Positions 17,394 through 29,288 of a stretch of 64,000 nucleotides of DNA are shown here, piece after piece. The stretch comes from Mycobacterium scrofulaceum. Lineage in GTDB: Bacteria; Actinomycetota; Actinomycetes; Mycobacteriales; Mycobacteriaceae. The notes below the pieces were generated by a model. It did not search any database, was not told where the DNA came from, and saw only the letters and a program-made list of their open reading frames with translations. Both the position numbers and the translations under genes were made by a program. Each line of letters opens with the position of its first letter. The first letter of the stretch is position 1. Location: the NCBI RefSeq assembly GCF_001667885.1, contig NZ_LZJW01000171.1:62001-126000 (forward strand), in the 5' to 3' direction.

Positions 17394-20300
17394 ATGCCGG
17401 ATACCACGCAGCACGTCGATTACCTCAAGCGCCTGACGGCGGACCTCCGGCGGGCGCGGCGACGCGTGGCGGAGCTGGAAGGCCGGCTGTCCGAACCGAT
17501 CGCGGTGGTGGGCATGGCGTGCCGGTACGCCGGCGGGGTCGATTCGCCGGAGACCCTGTGGGAGCTGGTGAACGAGGGCCGCGACACGGTGTCGGACTTT
17601 CCGATGGATCGCGGCTGGGATGTCGAGGGGCTCTACGATCCCGATCCCGACGCGGCGGGGAAGATGTACACCCGCCAGGGCAGCTTCCTGCGCGACGCGG
17701 CGGACTTCGACGCCGGATTCTTCGGGGTGGGGCCCAGCGAGGCCCTGGCGATGGATCCCCAGCAGCGACTGATGCTGGAGATTTCGTGGGAAGCGTTGGA
17801 GCGGGCCGGGATTGACCCGCTGGCGTTGCGGGGCTCGGCGACCGGTGTGTTCGCCGGCGTCATCCACGCGGGCTACGGCGGCGAGGTGAAGGGTGAGCTG
17901 GAGGGCTACGGGCTGACCGGTTCCACCCTGAGCGTGACCTCGGGCCGGGTGTCCTACGTGCTGGGGCTGGAAGGCCCCGCGGTGTCGATCGATACGGCGT
18001 GTTCGTCGTCGTTGGTGGCCATGCACCTGGCGGCGCAGTCGCTGCGCTCCGGGGAGTGCGACCTGGCGCTGGCCGGCGGCGTGACGGTGATGGCCACCCC
18101 CGCGGCCTTCGTGGAGTTCAGCCGGCAGCGGGCGCTGGCGCCCGACGGCCGGTGCAAGGTGTACGCCGGCGCCGCGGACGGCACGTCATGGTCGGAAGGG
18201 GCGGGCGTCCTGGTGCTGGAGCGGCTGGCCGACGCGCGGCGGCTGGGGCATCCGGTGGTCGCGGTGCTGCGCGGTTCGGCGGTGAACCAGGACGGCGCCT
18301 CCAACGGGCTGACCGCGCCGAACGGGCCGTCGCAGCAGCGGGTGATCCGGGCGGCCCTGGCCGACGCCGGGTTGACCGCGGCGGACGTCGACATCGTCGA
18401 AGGCCACGGCACCGGAACGGTTTTGGGCGATCCGATCGAGGCCCAGGCCCTGCTGGCGACCTACGGGCAGGACCGGCCGGCGGAGCGGCCGCTGTGGCTG
18501 GGATCGATCAAATCGAACATCGGTCACACGTCGGCCGCCGCGGGCGTGGCCGGGGTCATCAAGATGGTGCAGGCGATGCGGCACGGGGTGATGCCCAAGA
18601 CGCTGCACGTGGATGTGCCGTCGCCGCACGTGGATTGGTCGGCGGGCGCGGTGTCGGTGCTGACCGACCCGCAGCCATGGCCGGCGCGGGACGGGCAGCG
18701 CCGCGCGGGGGTGTCGTCGTTCGGGATCAGCGGGACCAACGCCCACGTCATCGTCGAAGAGCCGCCCGCCGAGCCGGAAACCGTTGCGGCGCAGGGCGAT
18801 AAACCTGACACGGCGATCCCGTGGGTGGTGTCGGCCCGGTCGGCCGAGGCGTTGGCCGCGCAGGCGGGGCGGCTGGCGGCATTCCTGGACGCCGAGCCCG
18901 CTTTGCGTGCCGTGGATGTCGGCTGGTCGCTGGCCACCACCCGGGCGGTCCTGGAGCACCGCGCCGTGCTGATGGGTGGCGATCGGGACGCGTTGGCGGC
19001 GGGGCTGGCCGGGGTGGCGTCCGGGGCGCCCGGCCCGGGTGTCGCGGTCGGGCGTTCTCGCTCGCTCGGTAAGCGCGTGTTCGTGTTTCCCGGCCAGGGC
19101 TCGCAGCGGCTGGGTATGGGACGCGAACTCTATCAACGCTTCCCGGCGTTCGCACAGGCCCTCGACGAGGCGCTGGCGGCGGTGGATGACCACGCGCGGT
19201 TGCCGCTGCGCGACGTGATGTGGGGCGGCGACCCGGACCTGTTGGAGAGCACGGAGTTCGCCCAGCCGGCGTTGTTCGTGCTCGAGGTCGCCCTGGCGGC
19301 GCTGTGGCGGTCGTGGGGGGTGATCCCCGATGTGGTGATCGGCCACTCGGTGGGGGAGATCGCGGCGGCCTGTGTGGCCGGGGTGCTGTCGTTGCCGGAC
19401 GCGGCGCGGCTGGTGGTGGCCCGTGGACGGTTGATGGCGGCGCTGCCGGACGGCGGGGTGATGGTGGCGGTGAGCGCCACCGAGGCCGAGGTCGCGCCGC
19501 TGCTGAACGGCGGCGTGAGCCTCGCGGCGGTCAACGGCCCCGACGCGGTGGTGCTTTCCGGCGAGCGGACTGCGGTGACCACGGTGGCGGATCGGCTGGC
19601 GGACTGCGGCCGGCGGGTGCGGCAGCTCGCCGTCTCGCACGCCTTCCACTCACCGTTGATGGAGCCCATGATCGAGGAGTTCTCCGCGGTGCTGGCCGGG
19701 GTGTCGCCCGGCGCGCCGCGAATCGATCTGGTGTCCAACGTGACTGGGCAATTGGCGGGCCCCGGATACTTGTCCGCGGATTACTGGGTCGAGCACGTGC
19801 GCCGGCCGGTGCGGTTCGCCGACGGCGTGCGGGCGGCCGAATCGCTGGGCGTCGGCGCCTTCGTGGAGGTGGGTCCGGGCGCCGCATTGCTGGCCGCGGC
19901 GGAGCAGTCCCTGGCGGCGGCGCCGGCCGTCGCGGCGGTGTCGATGGCCAAGGACCGTCCGGAAATCGATTCGCTGCTGGCGGCGGCCGGGGAGCTGTTC
20001 GTCTCCGGCGTGGCGGTGGACTGGGCCGCGGTGTTCGCCGGGCTGAGCGCCCACCGCGTCGACCTGCCGACGTATGCCTTTCAGCGGCGCAGGTTTTGGC
20101 TGTCGTCGGAGGCGGTGGGCGGCCGCGACACCGCCGGCTTGGGGTTGACAGGCGCCGAGCATGCCCTGCTGGGCGCGGTGGTGGAGCGGCCCGACTCGGG
20201 CGGTGTGGTGTTGACGGGCCGGCTGTCGACGGCGGCACAGCCGTGGCTGGCCGATCACGCCGTGACTCAGATGGTGCTGTTCCCCGGTGCGGGGTTCGTC

Positions 20301-23300
20301 GAGCTGATGCTGCGGGCCGGCGACGAGGTCGGCTGCCCGGTGATCGAGGAGTTGACGCTGTCGGCCCCGTTGCCCCTGCCGGCCGGAGCGGTGCGGGTGC
20401 AGGTGGTGGTGGACGCCGCCGACGAGACCGGATCCCGTGCTGCAGCGGTCTATTCGCAAGTCGGTTCCGAATGGACCCTGCACGCCCAGGGCGTGGTCGG
20501 CGAAGGCGCGCCCACGCCGGACACCGACCTGTCGGTGTGGCCCCCCGTCGGCGCCACGGCGGTCGACGTGACCGGCGCCTACGACGATTTGGCGGCGCGC
20601 GGCTACGGGTACGGCCCGGCCTTCCGCGGCCTGCGGAAGGTGTGGCGGCGGGGGACCGAGATTTTCGCCGAGGTCGAGGCGCCGCATCAGGCCGGTGTGA
20701 CGGTGGGCGGCTTCGGGATCCATCCGGTGGTGCTGGACGCGGCGCTGCACGCCCTGGGCGTTGCCGACGAAGATGCCGACACCGTCTTGCCGTTCTCCTG
20801 GCAGGGGGTGTGCCTGTACGCGGCCGGCGCGTCACGGGTCCGGGTGCGGCTGGCGCCGGTGGGCGAGGGCGCCGTGTCGGTGGAACTGGCCGATTCGTCG
20901 GGCTTGCCGGTGCTGTCGGTGCGGGAACTGGTGACGCGCCCGGTCTCGGCCGCCCAGCTGTCGGCGGCCGCGGCGGCCCGCTCCGGCGGCGGCGAACTCC
21001 TGGAGGCGGTGTGGTCGCCGGTCACGTTGGACAGCGCCGGCGGCCCCGCTCCCGAGGTGTGGCAGCCGGCGTCGAACGGCGACGGGGTCCTCGGATCGGT
21101 CTACGCCGCGGCCCATCAGGCGTTGGGCGTGCTGCAGTCCAGGGTTGAGGGCGCCGGGCCGCTGGTGGTGCTGACCCGCGGCGCGGTCGCGCTGCCCGGC
21201 GAGGAGCTCTCGGACCTGGCCGGTGCCGCGGTGTGGGGGCTGATGCGGTCGGCGCAGGCCGAGCAGCCGGGCCGGGCCGTGCTGGTCGATTCCGACGGTT
21301 CGCTCGATCTCGGTTCCGTAATCTCCTGCGGCGAGCCGCAATTGGTGGTGCGGGCGGGCGTCGCCTACGGCGCACGGCTGCGGCCGCTCAAGCCACACCC
21401 GCTGTTGCCGTTGCCCGAGCCGCCGTCGGTGTGGCGGCTCGCCGCCGGCGACGCCGGGACGCTGGAGGACTTGGCGGTGCAATCCGGTCCGCCGGCGCAG
21501 CTTGCCGCCGGCCAGGTGCGGGTGGCGGTCGCCGCGGCCGGGGTGAACTTCCGCGATGTGCTGGTGGCGCTGGGCATGTATCCGGGCGCCGCGCAGCTGG
21601 GCGCCGAGGGCGCCGGGCTGGTGACCGAGATCGGTCCCGGTGTCACGGATTTGGCCGTGGGTGACGCGGTCATGGGCATATTGGGCCTGACCGGGTCGGA
21701 GGCGGTCGTCGATCGCCGGCTGGTGACCCGGGTGCCGCCGGGCTGGTCGTTGGCGCGGGCGGCGGGCGTGCCGGTGGTGTTCCTGACGGCGTATTACGGG
21801 TTGTCGGTCTTGGCCGGCCTGCGCGCCGGCGAGCGGGTGCTGGTGCACGCCGGCGCCGGCGGGGTCGGCATGGCGGCCGTGCAGCTGGCCCGGCACTGGG
21901 GTGCCGAGGTGTTCGCGACCGCCAGCCACGGCAAATGGGACACCCTGCGCGCCATGGGCCTTGACGACGAGCACATCGCGGACTCGCGATCGCTGGACTT
22001 CGAGGACCAGTTCCGCACCGCCACCGGCGGCGCCGGCATGGACGTCGTGCTGAACTCGCTGGCCGGCGAGTTCACCGACGCGTCGCTGCGACTGCTGGGC
22101 CCCGGCGGGCGCTTCATCGAGATGGGCAAGACCGACCTGCGCGACCCGGCGGCACATCCGGAGATCTATTACCGTGCGTTCGATCTGATGGAGGCCGGGC
22201 CCGACCGCATCGCGGACATGACGGACGAACTGATGCGATTGTTCGCGGCCGGAGCGTTGCAGCCGTTGCCCGTCAAGGCCTTCGATGTGCGTTGCGCCGC
22301 AGAGGCTTACCGGTTCGTCAGCCAGGCCCGCCACATCGGCAAAGTGGTGCTCACCATGCCCGACGGGCCGGCCGGGCTGGCCGGTGGCACCGCGCTGATC
22401 ACCGGCGGAACCGGCATGGCGGGTTCGGCCGTGGCCCGCCACCTGGTCGGCCACCACCGGGTGCCGCACGTCATGCTGGTCAGCCGCAGCGGCGAGCGCG
22501 CGGACGGGATGTCCGGGCTGGTCGCGGAGCTGCGCGAGGCGGGCGCCGAGGTGTCGGTGGTGGCCTGCGACGTCGGTGACCGCGAAGCGGTGGCGGGGCT
22601 GCTGGCGCAGGTGCCGCAGCGCTACCCCCTGCGCGGGGTGTTTCACGCCGCGGGGGTGCTCGACGACGCGGTGATCGCGTCCCTGACTCCGGAGCGCATC
22701 GACACGGTGCTGCGGTCCAAGGTCGACGGGGCGTGGCACCTGCACGAGCTGACCCGGGACCTGGATCTGTCGGCGTTCGTGGTGTTCTCGTCGATGGCGG
22801 GCATCGTCGGCGCCCCCGGCCAGGGCAACTACGCGGCGGCCAACAGCTTCCTCGACGCCCTGGCGGCGTACCGCCACGCCCACCGCCTGCCCGCCCTGTC
22901 GATCGCGTGGGGGATGTGGGAAGAGGCCTCGGCCATGACCCGGCACCTCGGCGATCGCGACAAGGCCCGAATGAGCCGCGCCGGGCTGGCCCCGCTGTCC
23001 ACCCGGCAGGCGCTCGACATGCTCGACGCCGCGCTGCTGACCGAGCCGCCCGTCGTCGTGGCCACCCGACTCGATACGGCCGCGCTCGCGCACGGCGCCG
23101 CCGCGCTGCCACCGCTGTTGAGCCAGTTGGCCACTCGCCGCGTCCGGCGGGTCCTCGACCCCACCGACATGGTGTCGTTGACCGGCCTGCGGGCACGGCT
23201 GGAGGGCCTGGCCCCCGAGCAGCGGCGGCGCGAGCTGGTCGAGCTGGTGTGCGGCAACGCCGCCACGGTGTTGGGGCACACTACCGCGGACGTCAGCGCC

Positions 23301-23720
23301 GACCAGGCCTTCGGAGACCTCGGGTTCGATTCGCTGACGGCGGTGGAGCTGCGCAACCGGCTCAAAATCGCGACCGGCCTGACACTTTCGCCGACGGTCA
23401 TCTTCGACCACCCGACGCCGGCGGCCCTGGCCGAGCATCTCGACGGCCAGCTGGCGACCGGCACGACCGCTGAGCCGCCCGACCGGATGGCCCGTTTCAA
23501 CGACGTGGCGCGCGAGTTGCAGGCGCTGCTCGGCCAATCCGGCTGGAGCCCGGGCGACAAGGCGCAGCTCGTCACCCGGCTGGAAGCCCTGTTGCGCACC
23601 CTGACCGGTCCGACGGACGCCGCGTACCCCGAGCAGCCCGACGACCTGTTCGACGACGACATCGCCACCGCCACCGAGAGCCATCTCTTCGCCATCCTCG
23701 ACGAAGAGATCGGACCTTAG
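17394..23720 (+). CDS. pks8: Type I modular polyketide synthase Pks8/17, intact (KS-AT-DH-ER-KR-ACP, malonyl-type)
   Basis: One open frame of 2108 residues; in M. tuberculosis H37Rv the same protein is split into pks8 (1602 aa) and pks17 (502 aa). The N-terminal coiled-coil docking helix (MPDTTQHVDYLKRLTADLRR) is followed by KS C203 (DTACSSS); AT S652 (GHSVGE) with HAFH, the malonyl-CoA signature; DH with H955, but in HAVTQMVLFP, where the usual Gly of HxxxGxxxxP is Gln; ER (HAGAGGVGMAAVQ); KR (TGGTGMAGS, LDD, NYAAANS); and ACP S1980. The C-terminal tail ATESHLFAILDEEIG matches Pks7. The pks8+pks17 product in M. tuberculosis was reported to act in making monomethyl-branched unsaturated fatty acids. 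The ATG is at 17394; upstream in-frame codons lie inside pks7. Confidence 0.95.
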   Translation: MPDTTQHVDYLKRLTADLRRARRRVAELEGRLSEPIAVVGMACRYAGGVDSPETLWELVNEGRDTVSDFPMDRGWDVEGLYDPDPDAAGKMYTRQGSFLRDAADFDAGFFGVGPSEALAMDPQQRLMLEISWEALERAGIDPLALRGSATGVFAGVIHAGYGGEVKGELEGYGLTGSTLSVTSGRVSYVLGLEGPAVSIDTACSSSLVAMHLAAQSLRSGECDLALAGGVTVMATPAAFVEFSRQRALAPDGRCKVYAGAADGTSWSEGAGVLVLERLADARRLGHPVVAVLRGSAVNQDGASNGLTAPNGPSQQRVIRAALADAGLTAADVDIVEGHGTGTVLGDPIEAQALLATYGQDRPAERPLWLGSIKSNIGHTSAAAGVAGVIKMVQAMRHGVMPKTLHVDVPSPHVDWSAGAVSVLTDPQPWPARDGQRRAGVSSFGISGTNAHVIVEEPPAEPETVAAQGDKPDTAIPWVVSARSAEALAAQAGRLAAFLDAEPALRAVDVGWSLATTRAVLEHRAVLMGGDRDALAAGLAGVASGAPGPGVAVGRSRSLGKRVFVFPGQGSQRLGMGRELYQRFPAFAQALDEALAAVDDHARLPLRDVMWGGDPDLLESTEFAQPALFVLEVALAALWRSWGVIPDVVIGHSVGEIAAACVAGVLSLPDAARLVVARGRLMAALPDGGVMVAVSATEAEVAPLLNGGVSLAAVNGPDAVVLSGERTAVTTVADRLADCGRRVRQLAVSHAFHSPLMEPMIEEFSAVLAGVSPGAPRIDLVSNVTGQLAGPGYLSADYWVEHVRRPVRFADGVRAAESLGVGAFVEVGPGAALLAAAEQSLAAAPAVAAVSMAKDRPEIDSLLAAAGELFVSGVAVDWAAVFAGLSAHRVDLPTYAFQRRRFWLSSEAVGGRDTAGLGLTGAEHALLGAVVERPDSGGVVLTGRLSTAAQPWLADHAVTQMVLFPGAGFVELMLRAGDEVGCPVIEELTLSAPLPLPAGAVRVQVVVDAADETGSRAAAVYSQVGSEWTLHAQGVVGEGAPTPDTDLSVWPPVGATAVDVTGAYDDLAARGYGYGPAFRGLRKVWRRGTEIFAEVEAPHQAGVTVGGFGIHPVVLDAALHALGVADEDADTVLPFSWQGVCLYAAGASRVRVRLAPVGEGAVSVELADSSGLPVLSVRELVTRPVSAAQLSAAAAARSGGGELLEAVWSPVTLDSAGGPAPEVWQPASNGDGVLGSVYAAAHQALGVLQSRVEGAGPLVVLTRGAVALPGEELSDLAGAAVWGLMRSAQAEQPGRAVLVDSDGSLDLGSVISCGEPQLVVRAGVAYGARLRPLKPHPLLPLPEPPSVWRLAAGDAGTLEDLAVQSGPPAQLAAGQVRVAVAAAGVNFRDVLVALGMYPGAAQLGAEGAGLVTEIGPGVTDLAVGDAVMGILGLTGSEAVVDRRLVTRVPPGWSLARAAGVPVVFLTAYYGLSVLAGLRAGERVLVHAGAGGVGMAAVQLARHWGAEVFATASHGKWDTLRAMGLDDEHIADSRSLDFEDQFRTATGGAGMDVVLNSLAGEFTDASLRLLGPGGRFIEMGKTDLRDPAAHPEIYYRAFDLMEAGPDRIADMTDELMRLFAAGALQPLPVKAFDVRCAAEAYRFVSQARHIGKVVLTMPDGPAGLAGGTALITGGTGMAGSAVARHLVGHHRVPHVMLVSRSGERADGMSGLVAELREAGAEVSVVACDVGDREAVAGLLAQVPQRYPLRGVFHAAGVLDDAVIASLTPERIDTVLRSKVDGAWHLHELTRDLDLSAFVVFSSMAGIVGAPGQGNYAAANSFLDALAAYRHAHRLPALSIAWGMWEEASAMTRHLGDRDKARMSRAGLAPLSTRQALDMLDAALLTEPPVVVATRLDTAALAHGAAALPPLLSQLATRRVRRVLDPTDMVSLTGLRARLEGLAPEQRRRELVELVCGNAATVLGHTTADVSADQAFGDLGFDSLTAVELRNRLKIATGLTLSPTVIFDHPTPAALAEHLDGQLATGTTAEPPDRMARFNDVARELQALLGQSGWSPGDKAQLVTRLEALLRTLTGPTDAAYPEQPDDLFDDDIATATESHLFAILDEEIGP

Positions 23721-23721
23721 C

Positions 23722-26751
<3,030 letters not shown>

Positions 26752-26878
26752 ATAATTTTTGGCGTAATAAGACACATGTCAAATACTTCAAAGTTTTGCC
26801 GAATTACCGGCAACCGCATAAACTTCGGAAATTGGCGAAAGGCCCATTCGAGCGGGGCTGCAAGCAAAAGGGTTGGGC
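26752..26878 (+). promoter_or_regulatory. AT-rich spacer with inverted repeat before pks11
   Basis: The first ~80 bases are under 40% GC, far below the surroundings. They contain the inverted repeat TTGCCG-N6-CGGCAA at 26796-26813, an operator-like or small hairpin structure. This is the only sizeable non-coding gap inside the pks run, and it suggests that pks11 has its own promoter and regulator. No such repeat was seen before pks10. Confidence 0.45.
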
Positions 26879-27940
26879 ATGAGCGTCATCGCGGGCGTAT
26901 TCGGAGCGTTGCCGCCGCATCGTTACAGCCAGGCCGAAATCACCGACCAGCTCGTCGAATTCCCCGCATTGCGCGAACACGAGGAGATCGTGCGGCGGTT
27001 GCACGCCGCCGCCAAGGTCAACAGCCGCCACCTGGTTCTGCCGCTGGAGCGGTACGCGTCGCTGACCGATTTCGGTGAGGCGAACGAGGTCTTCATCGAA
27101 CACGCCGTCGCACTCGGTTGCGAAGCGCTGCTGGGCGCGCTCGAGGAGGCCGGCCTGCGGCCGCAGGACATCGACATGATCGCCACCACCACGGTCACCG
27201 GAGTGGCGGTGCCGTCCCTCGACGCGCGGATCGCCGGACGGCTCGGCCTGCGCCCGGATGTGCGCCGGGTGCCGCTGTTCGGGCTGGGCTGCGCGGCCGG
27301 GGCGGCGGGGGTGGGCCGGCTGCACGACTACCTGCGCGGCGCGCCGGACGGCGTCGCCGTCTTGGTGTCGGTCGAGCTGTGCTCGCTCACCTTCCCGGCG
27401 GTCAAGCCGACGGTGTCGGGTCTGGTGGGCACCGCCATGTTCGGCGATGGGGCCGCCGCCGTGGTCGCCGTGGGCGATCGTCGCGCCGAGCGGATGAGCC
27501 CGAGCGGGCCCGACATCATCGATTCCCGCAGCCGCCTGTACCCCGAATCGCTGCACATCATGGCCTGGAACGTGAGCTCGGCCGGCCTGCACCTGGTGAT
27601 GTCGCCCGAGCTGACCAACTTCATCGACCGCTACCTGGCCGACGACGTCGGCCGATTCCTGAGCGCCCACGGGCTGACCAAGGACGACGTGGGCGCGTGG
27701 GTGGCCCATCCCGGCGGCCCCAAGGTGATCACCGCGATCGGCAACAGCCTCGAGCTGCCCCCGGATGCCCTCGAGCTGACCTGGCGCTCGCTGGGCGAGG
27801 TCGCGAACCTGTCGTCGGCGTCGGTGCTGCACATCTTGCGCGACACCATCGCCAAACCGCCGCCCGGCGGGGGTCCCGGCCTGATGCTCGCGATGGGACC
27901 GGGATTCAGCGCCGAGTTGGTGCTATTGCGCTGGCGCTAG
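26879..27940 (+). CDS. pks11: Type III polyketide synthase (chalcone synthase-like) Pks11
   Basis: 353 residues from ATG 26879 (a TTG two codons upstream is possible). Catalytic Cys138 in LFGLGCAAG, His in VAHPGGPK and Asn in GEVANLSSAS are all present, as in Pks10. M. tuberculosis Pks11 has been shown to make methyl-branched alkylpyrones from a long acyl-CoA, malonyl-CoA and methylmalonyl-CoA; the same reaction type is likely here. It converges on cyp139 with only 13 bp between the stops. The cluster's type I genes lack a thioesterase, so this enzyme or Pks10 is a candidate for chain off-loading. Confidence 0.94.
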   Translation: MSVIAGVFGALPPHRYSQAEITDQLVEFPALREHEEIVRRLHAAAKVNSRHLVLPLERYASLTDFGEANEVFIEHAVALGCEALLGALEEAGLRPQDIDMIATTTVTGVAVPSLDARIAGRLGLRPDVRRVPLFGLGCAAGAAGVGRLHDYLRGAPDGVAVLVSVELCSLTFPAVKPTVSGLVGTAMFGDGAAAVVAVGDRRAERMSPSGPDIIDSRSRLYPESLHIMAWNVSSAGLHLVMSPELTNFIDRYLADDVGRFLSAHGLTKDDVGAWVAHPGGPKVITAIGNSLELPPDALELTWRSLGEVANLSSASVLHILRDTIAKPPPGGGPGLMLAMGPGFSAELVLLRWR

Positions 27941-27953
27941 GCGTCCCCCACGG

Positions 27954-29288
27954 TTAGGTCGATGGTGGCGACCCGCTTCGCCCGGCTTCGCCGCGCTCGC
28001 GATCCCCACGAAGGCCGACGACGTCGACGAGCAACCCCGGCTTCGGGGACAGCGCGGCAAGGTTGACCGCGCGGATGCGCTGGGGCGGCATCCGCAGCGT
28101 GGTCCTGGCGAGCAGCCGGGCCAGCATGACGGTCATCTCGGTGGTGGCCATGGCCGCGCCGATGCAGCGGTGCAGCCCGCCGCTGAACGGAAGGAATTCG
28201 TGCGGCGCGGGCTTACGGTAGTCCGGCGCGTCGGCGTCCCACCGCTGCGGCCGGAATTGCGTTGGCTGGGGCCATATCTCGGGGATGCGATGCGTGACGT
28301 ACGGGCTGAAGATGAGCAGCCGGCCCGCCGGGATGCGGTGGCCGTGGAAGGAGATGTCGCGGATCACCTTGCGCGCCGAGATCACCCCGGGCGGGTACAG
28401 CCGCAGGGTTTCGTGGACGACGCCGCCCAGGTAGGTCAGCGCGGTCAGGTCGCCCGCGCCGGGCGGCCGCCCGCCGAGGACGCGCGCCACTTCGCCGGCG
28501 GCGGTGTCCCACGCGCCCGGCACGGACAGCAGCGTGTGGATCGCCCACGCCAGCGCGCCGCTGGTGGTCTCGTAGCCGGCGGTGATCAGCGAGATGACCG
28601 CGTCGCGAATCTCGTTGTCGCTCAGGGCGTATCCCTCGTCGCCGCGACCGTTGATCAGCATCGTCAGCATGTGGTCGTCGGGCCGCGGCGCGGCGCGCGC
28701 GGCGGCGATCTGCTCGTCGACGAGGGCGTCGATGCGTTTCCGGGCCGCCAGCGCCCGTCGCCAACCCGGCGCGTTGAGCCGCCGTTGCACCGCGACCGCC
28801 TGCGGCAGTTGATGAGTCAGGTCCAGCAGCGGCTGCAGCTGTTCGCCCAGGAAGTCCGAATGGGCGGCCAGGCGGGGGCCGAACAGGCTCTCCGCGGTGC
28901 TGCGCCGTACCGCGGAGCGGCACTCCGAGTAGATGTCCAGCCGCTGCCCGGGTCGCCAGCCGTCGATCACCGCGTCGATGGTGGACACCATGGTGGCGAC
29001 GTAGTCCTGGATCTGGCGGTGCCGCAGCCCGGGCGCCACGACGCTGCGCCGGCGCCGGTGGTCGTCGCCGTCGCTGACGATCAGCGCGGTGGGGCCGTCG
29101 ACGATGGCGAGGTTCTGGAACGTCAACCGCCAGCTGAAGGCGTCGGCGTTGGCGAACACGAATTTGTTCGCCTCGGCGCCCAGCAGGTAGGTGTAACCGT
29201 GCCGGCCGACGCCGGAACTGATGACCGGCCCGCGCCGCCGGTACAGCGCCAGCAGGGCCTCACCCGGCCGGTACCGCACCGGCGTCAT
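27954..29288 (-). CDS. cyp139: Cytochrome P450, CYP139 family
   Basis: 444-residue P450, soluble (no membrane anchor), probably oxidising the product of the adjacent pks genes. I-helix AGYETT at 237-242, K-helix E293-T-L-R296, and heme-binding FSGGLHRCIG with C375. The ATG overlaps the stop of the upstream ABC-F gene (ATGA), so the two are coupled. Odd feature: residues ~427-441, near the C-terminus, are encoded by one copy of a 45-bp interspersed repeat, giving an Arg/Gly/Ser-rich tail that is probably not native P450 sequence. Family assignment rests on synteny with Rv1666c and on sequence feel. Confidence 0.9.
   Translation of the reverse strand: MTPVRYRPGEALLALYRRRGPVISSGVGRHGYTYLLGAEANKFVFANADAFSWRLTFQNLAIVDGPTALIVSDGDDHRRRRSVVAPGLRHRQIQDYVATMVSTIDAVIDGWRPGQRLDIYSECRSAVRRSTAESLFGPRLAAHSDFLGEQLQPLLDLTHQLPQAVAVQRRLNAPGWRRALAARKRIDALVDEQIAAARAAPRPDDHMLTMLINGRGDEGYALSDNEIRDAVISLITAGYETTSGALAWAIHTLLSVPGAWDTAAGEVARVLGGRPPGAGDLTALTYLGGVVHETLRLYPPGVISARKVIRDISFHGHRIPAGRLLIFSPYVTHRIPEIWPQPTQFRPQRWDADAPDYRKPAPHEFLPFSGGLHRCIGAAMATTEMTVMLARLLARTTLRMPPQRIRAVNLAALSPKPGLLVDVVGLRGDRERGEAGRSGSPPST
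27965..28009 (+). repeat. 45-bp interspersed repeat, copy 1 (inside cyp139 3' end)
   Basis: Begins GTGGCGACCCGCTTCGCCCG and ends ATCCCCAC. It matches the reverse complement of 49677-49721 at 42 of 45 positions by eye. The terminal GTGGCGA/TCGCCAC arms are imperfect here. It lies within the cyp139 frame, 8 bp from the stop codon. Confidence 0.7.

Noticed and set aside
12770..17407. 1545-codon open frame antisense to pks7
   Set aside because: GC-rich codon bias keeps the reverse frame open; the translation is Arg/Gly/His-rich with no recognisable domain, and pks7 is certain.
11027..23720. Long direct similarity between pks7 and pks8/17 as a recent tandem duplication
   Set aside because: Explained by two paralogous modules with diverged AT and DH regions; no exact long repeat was seen.
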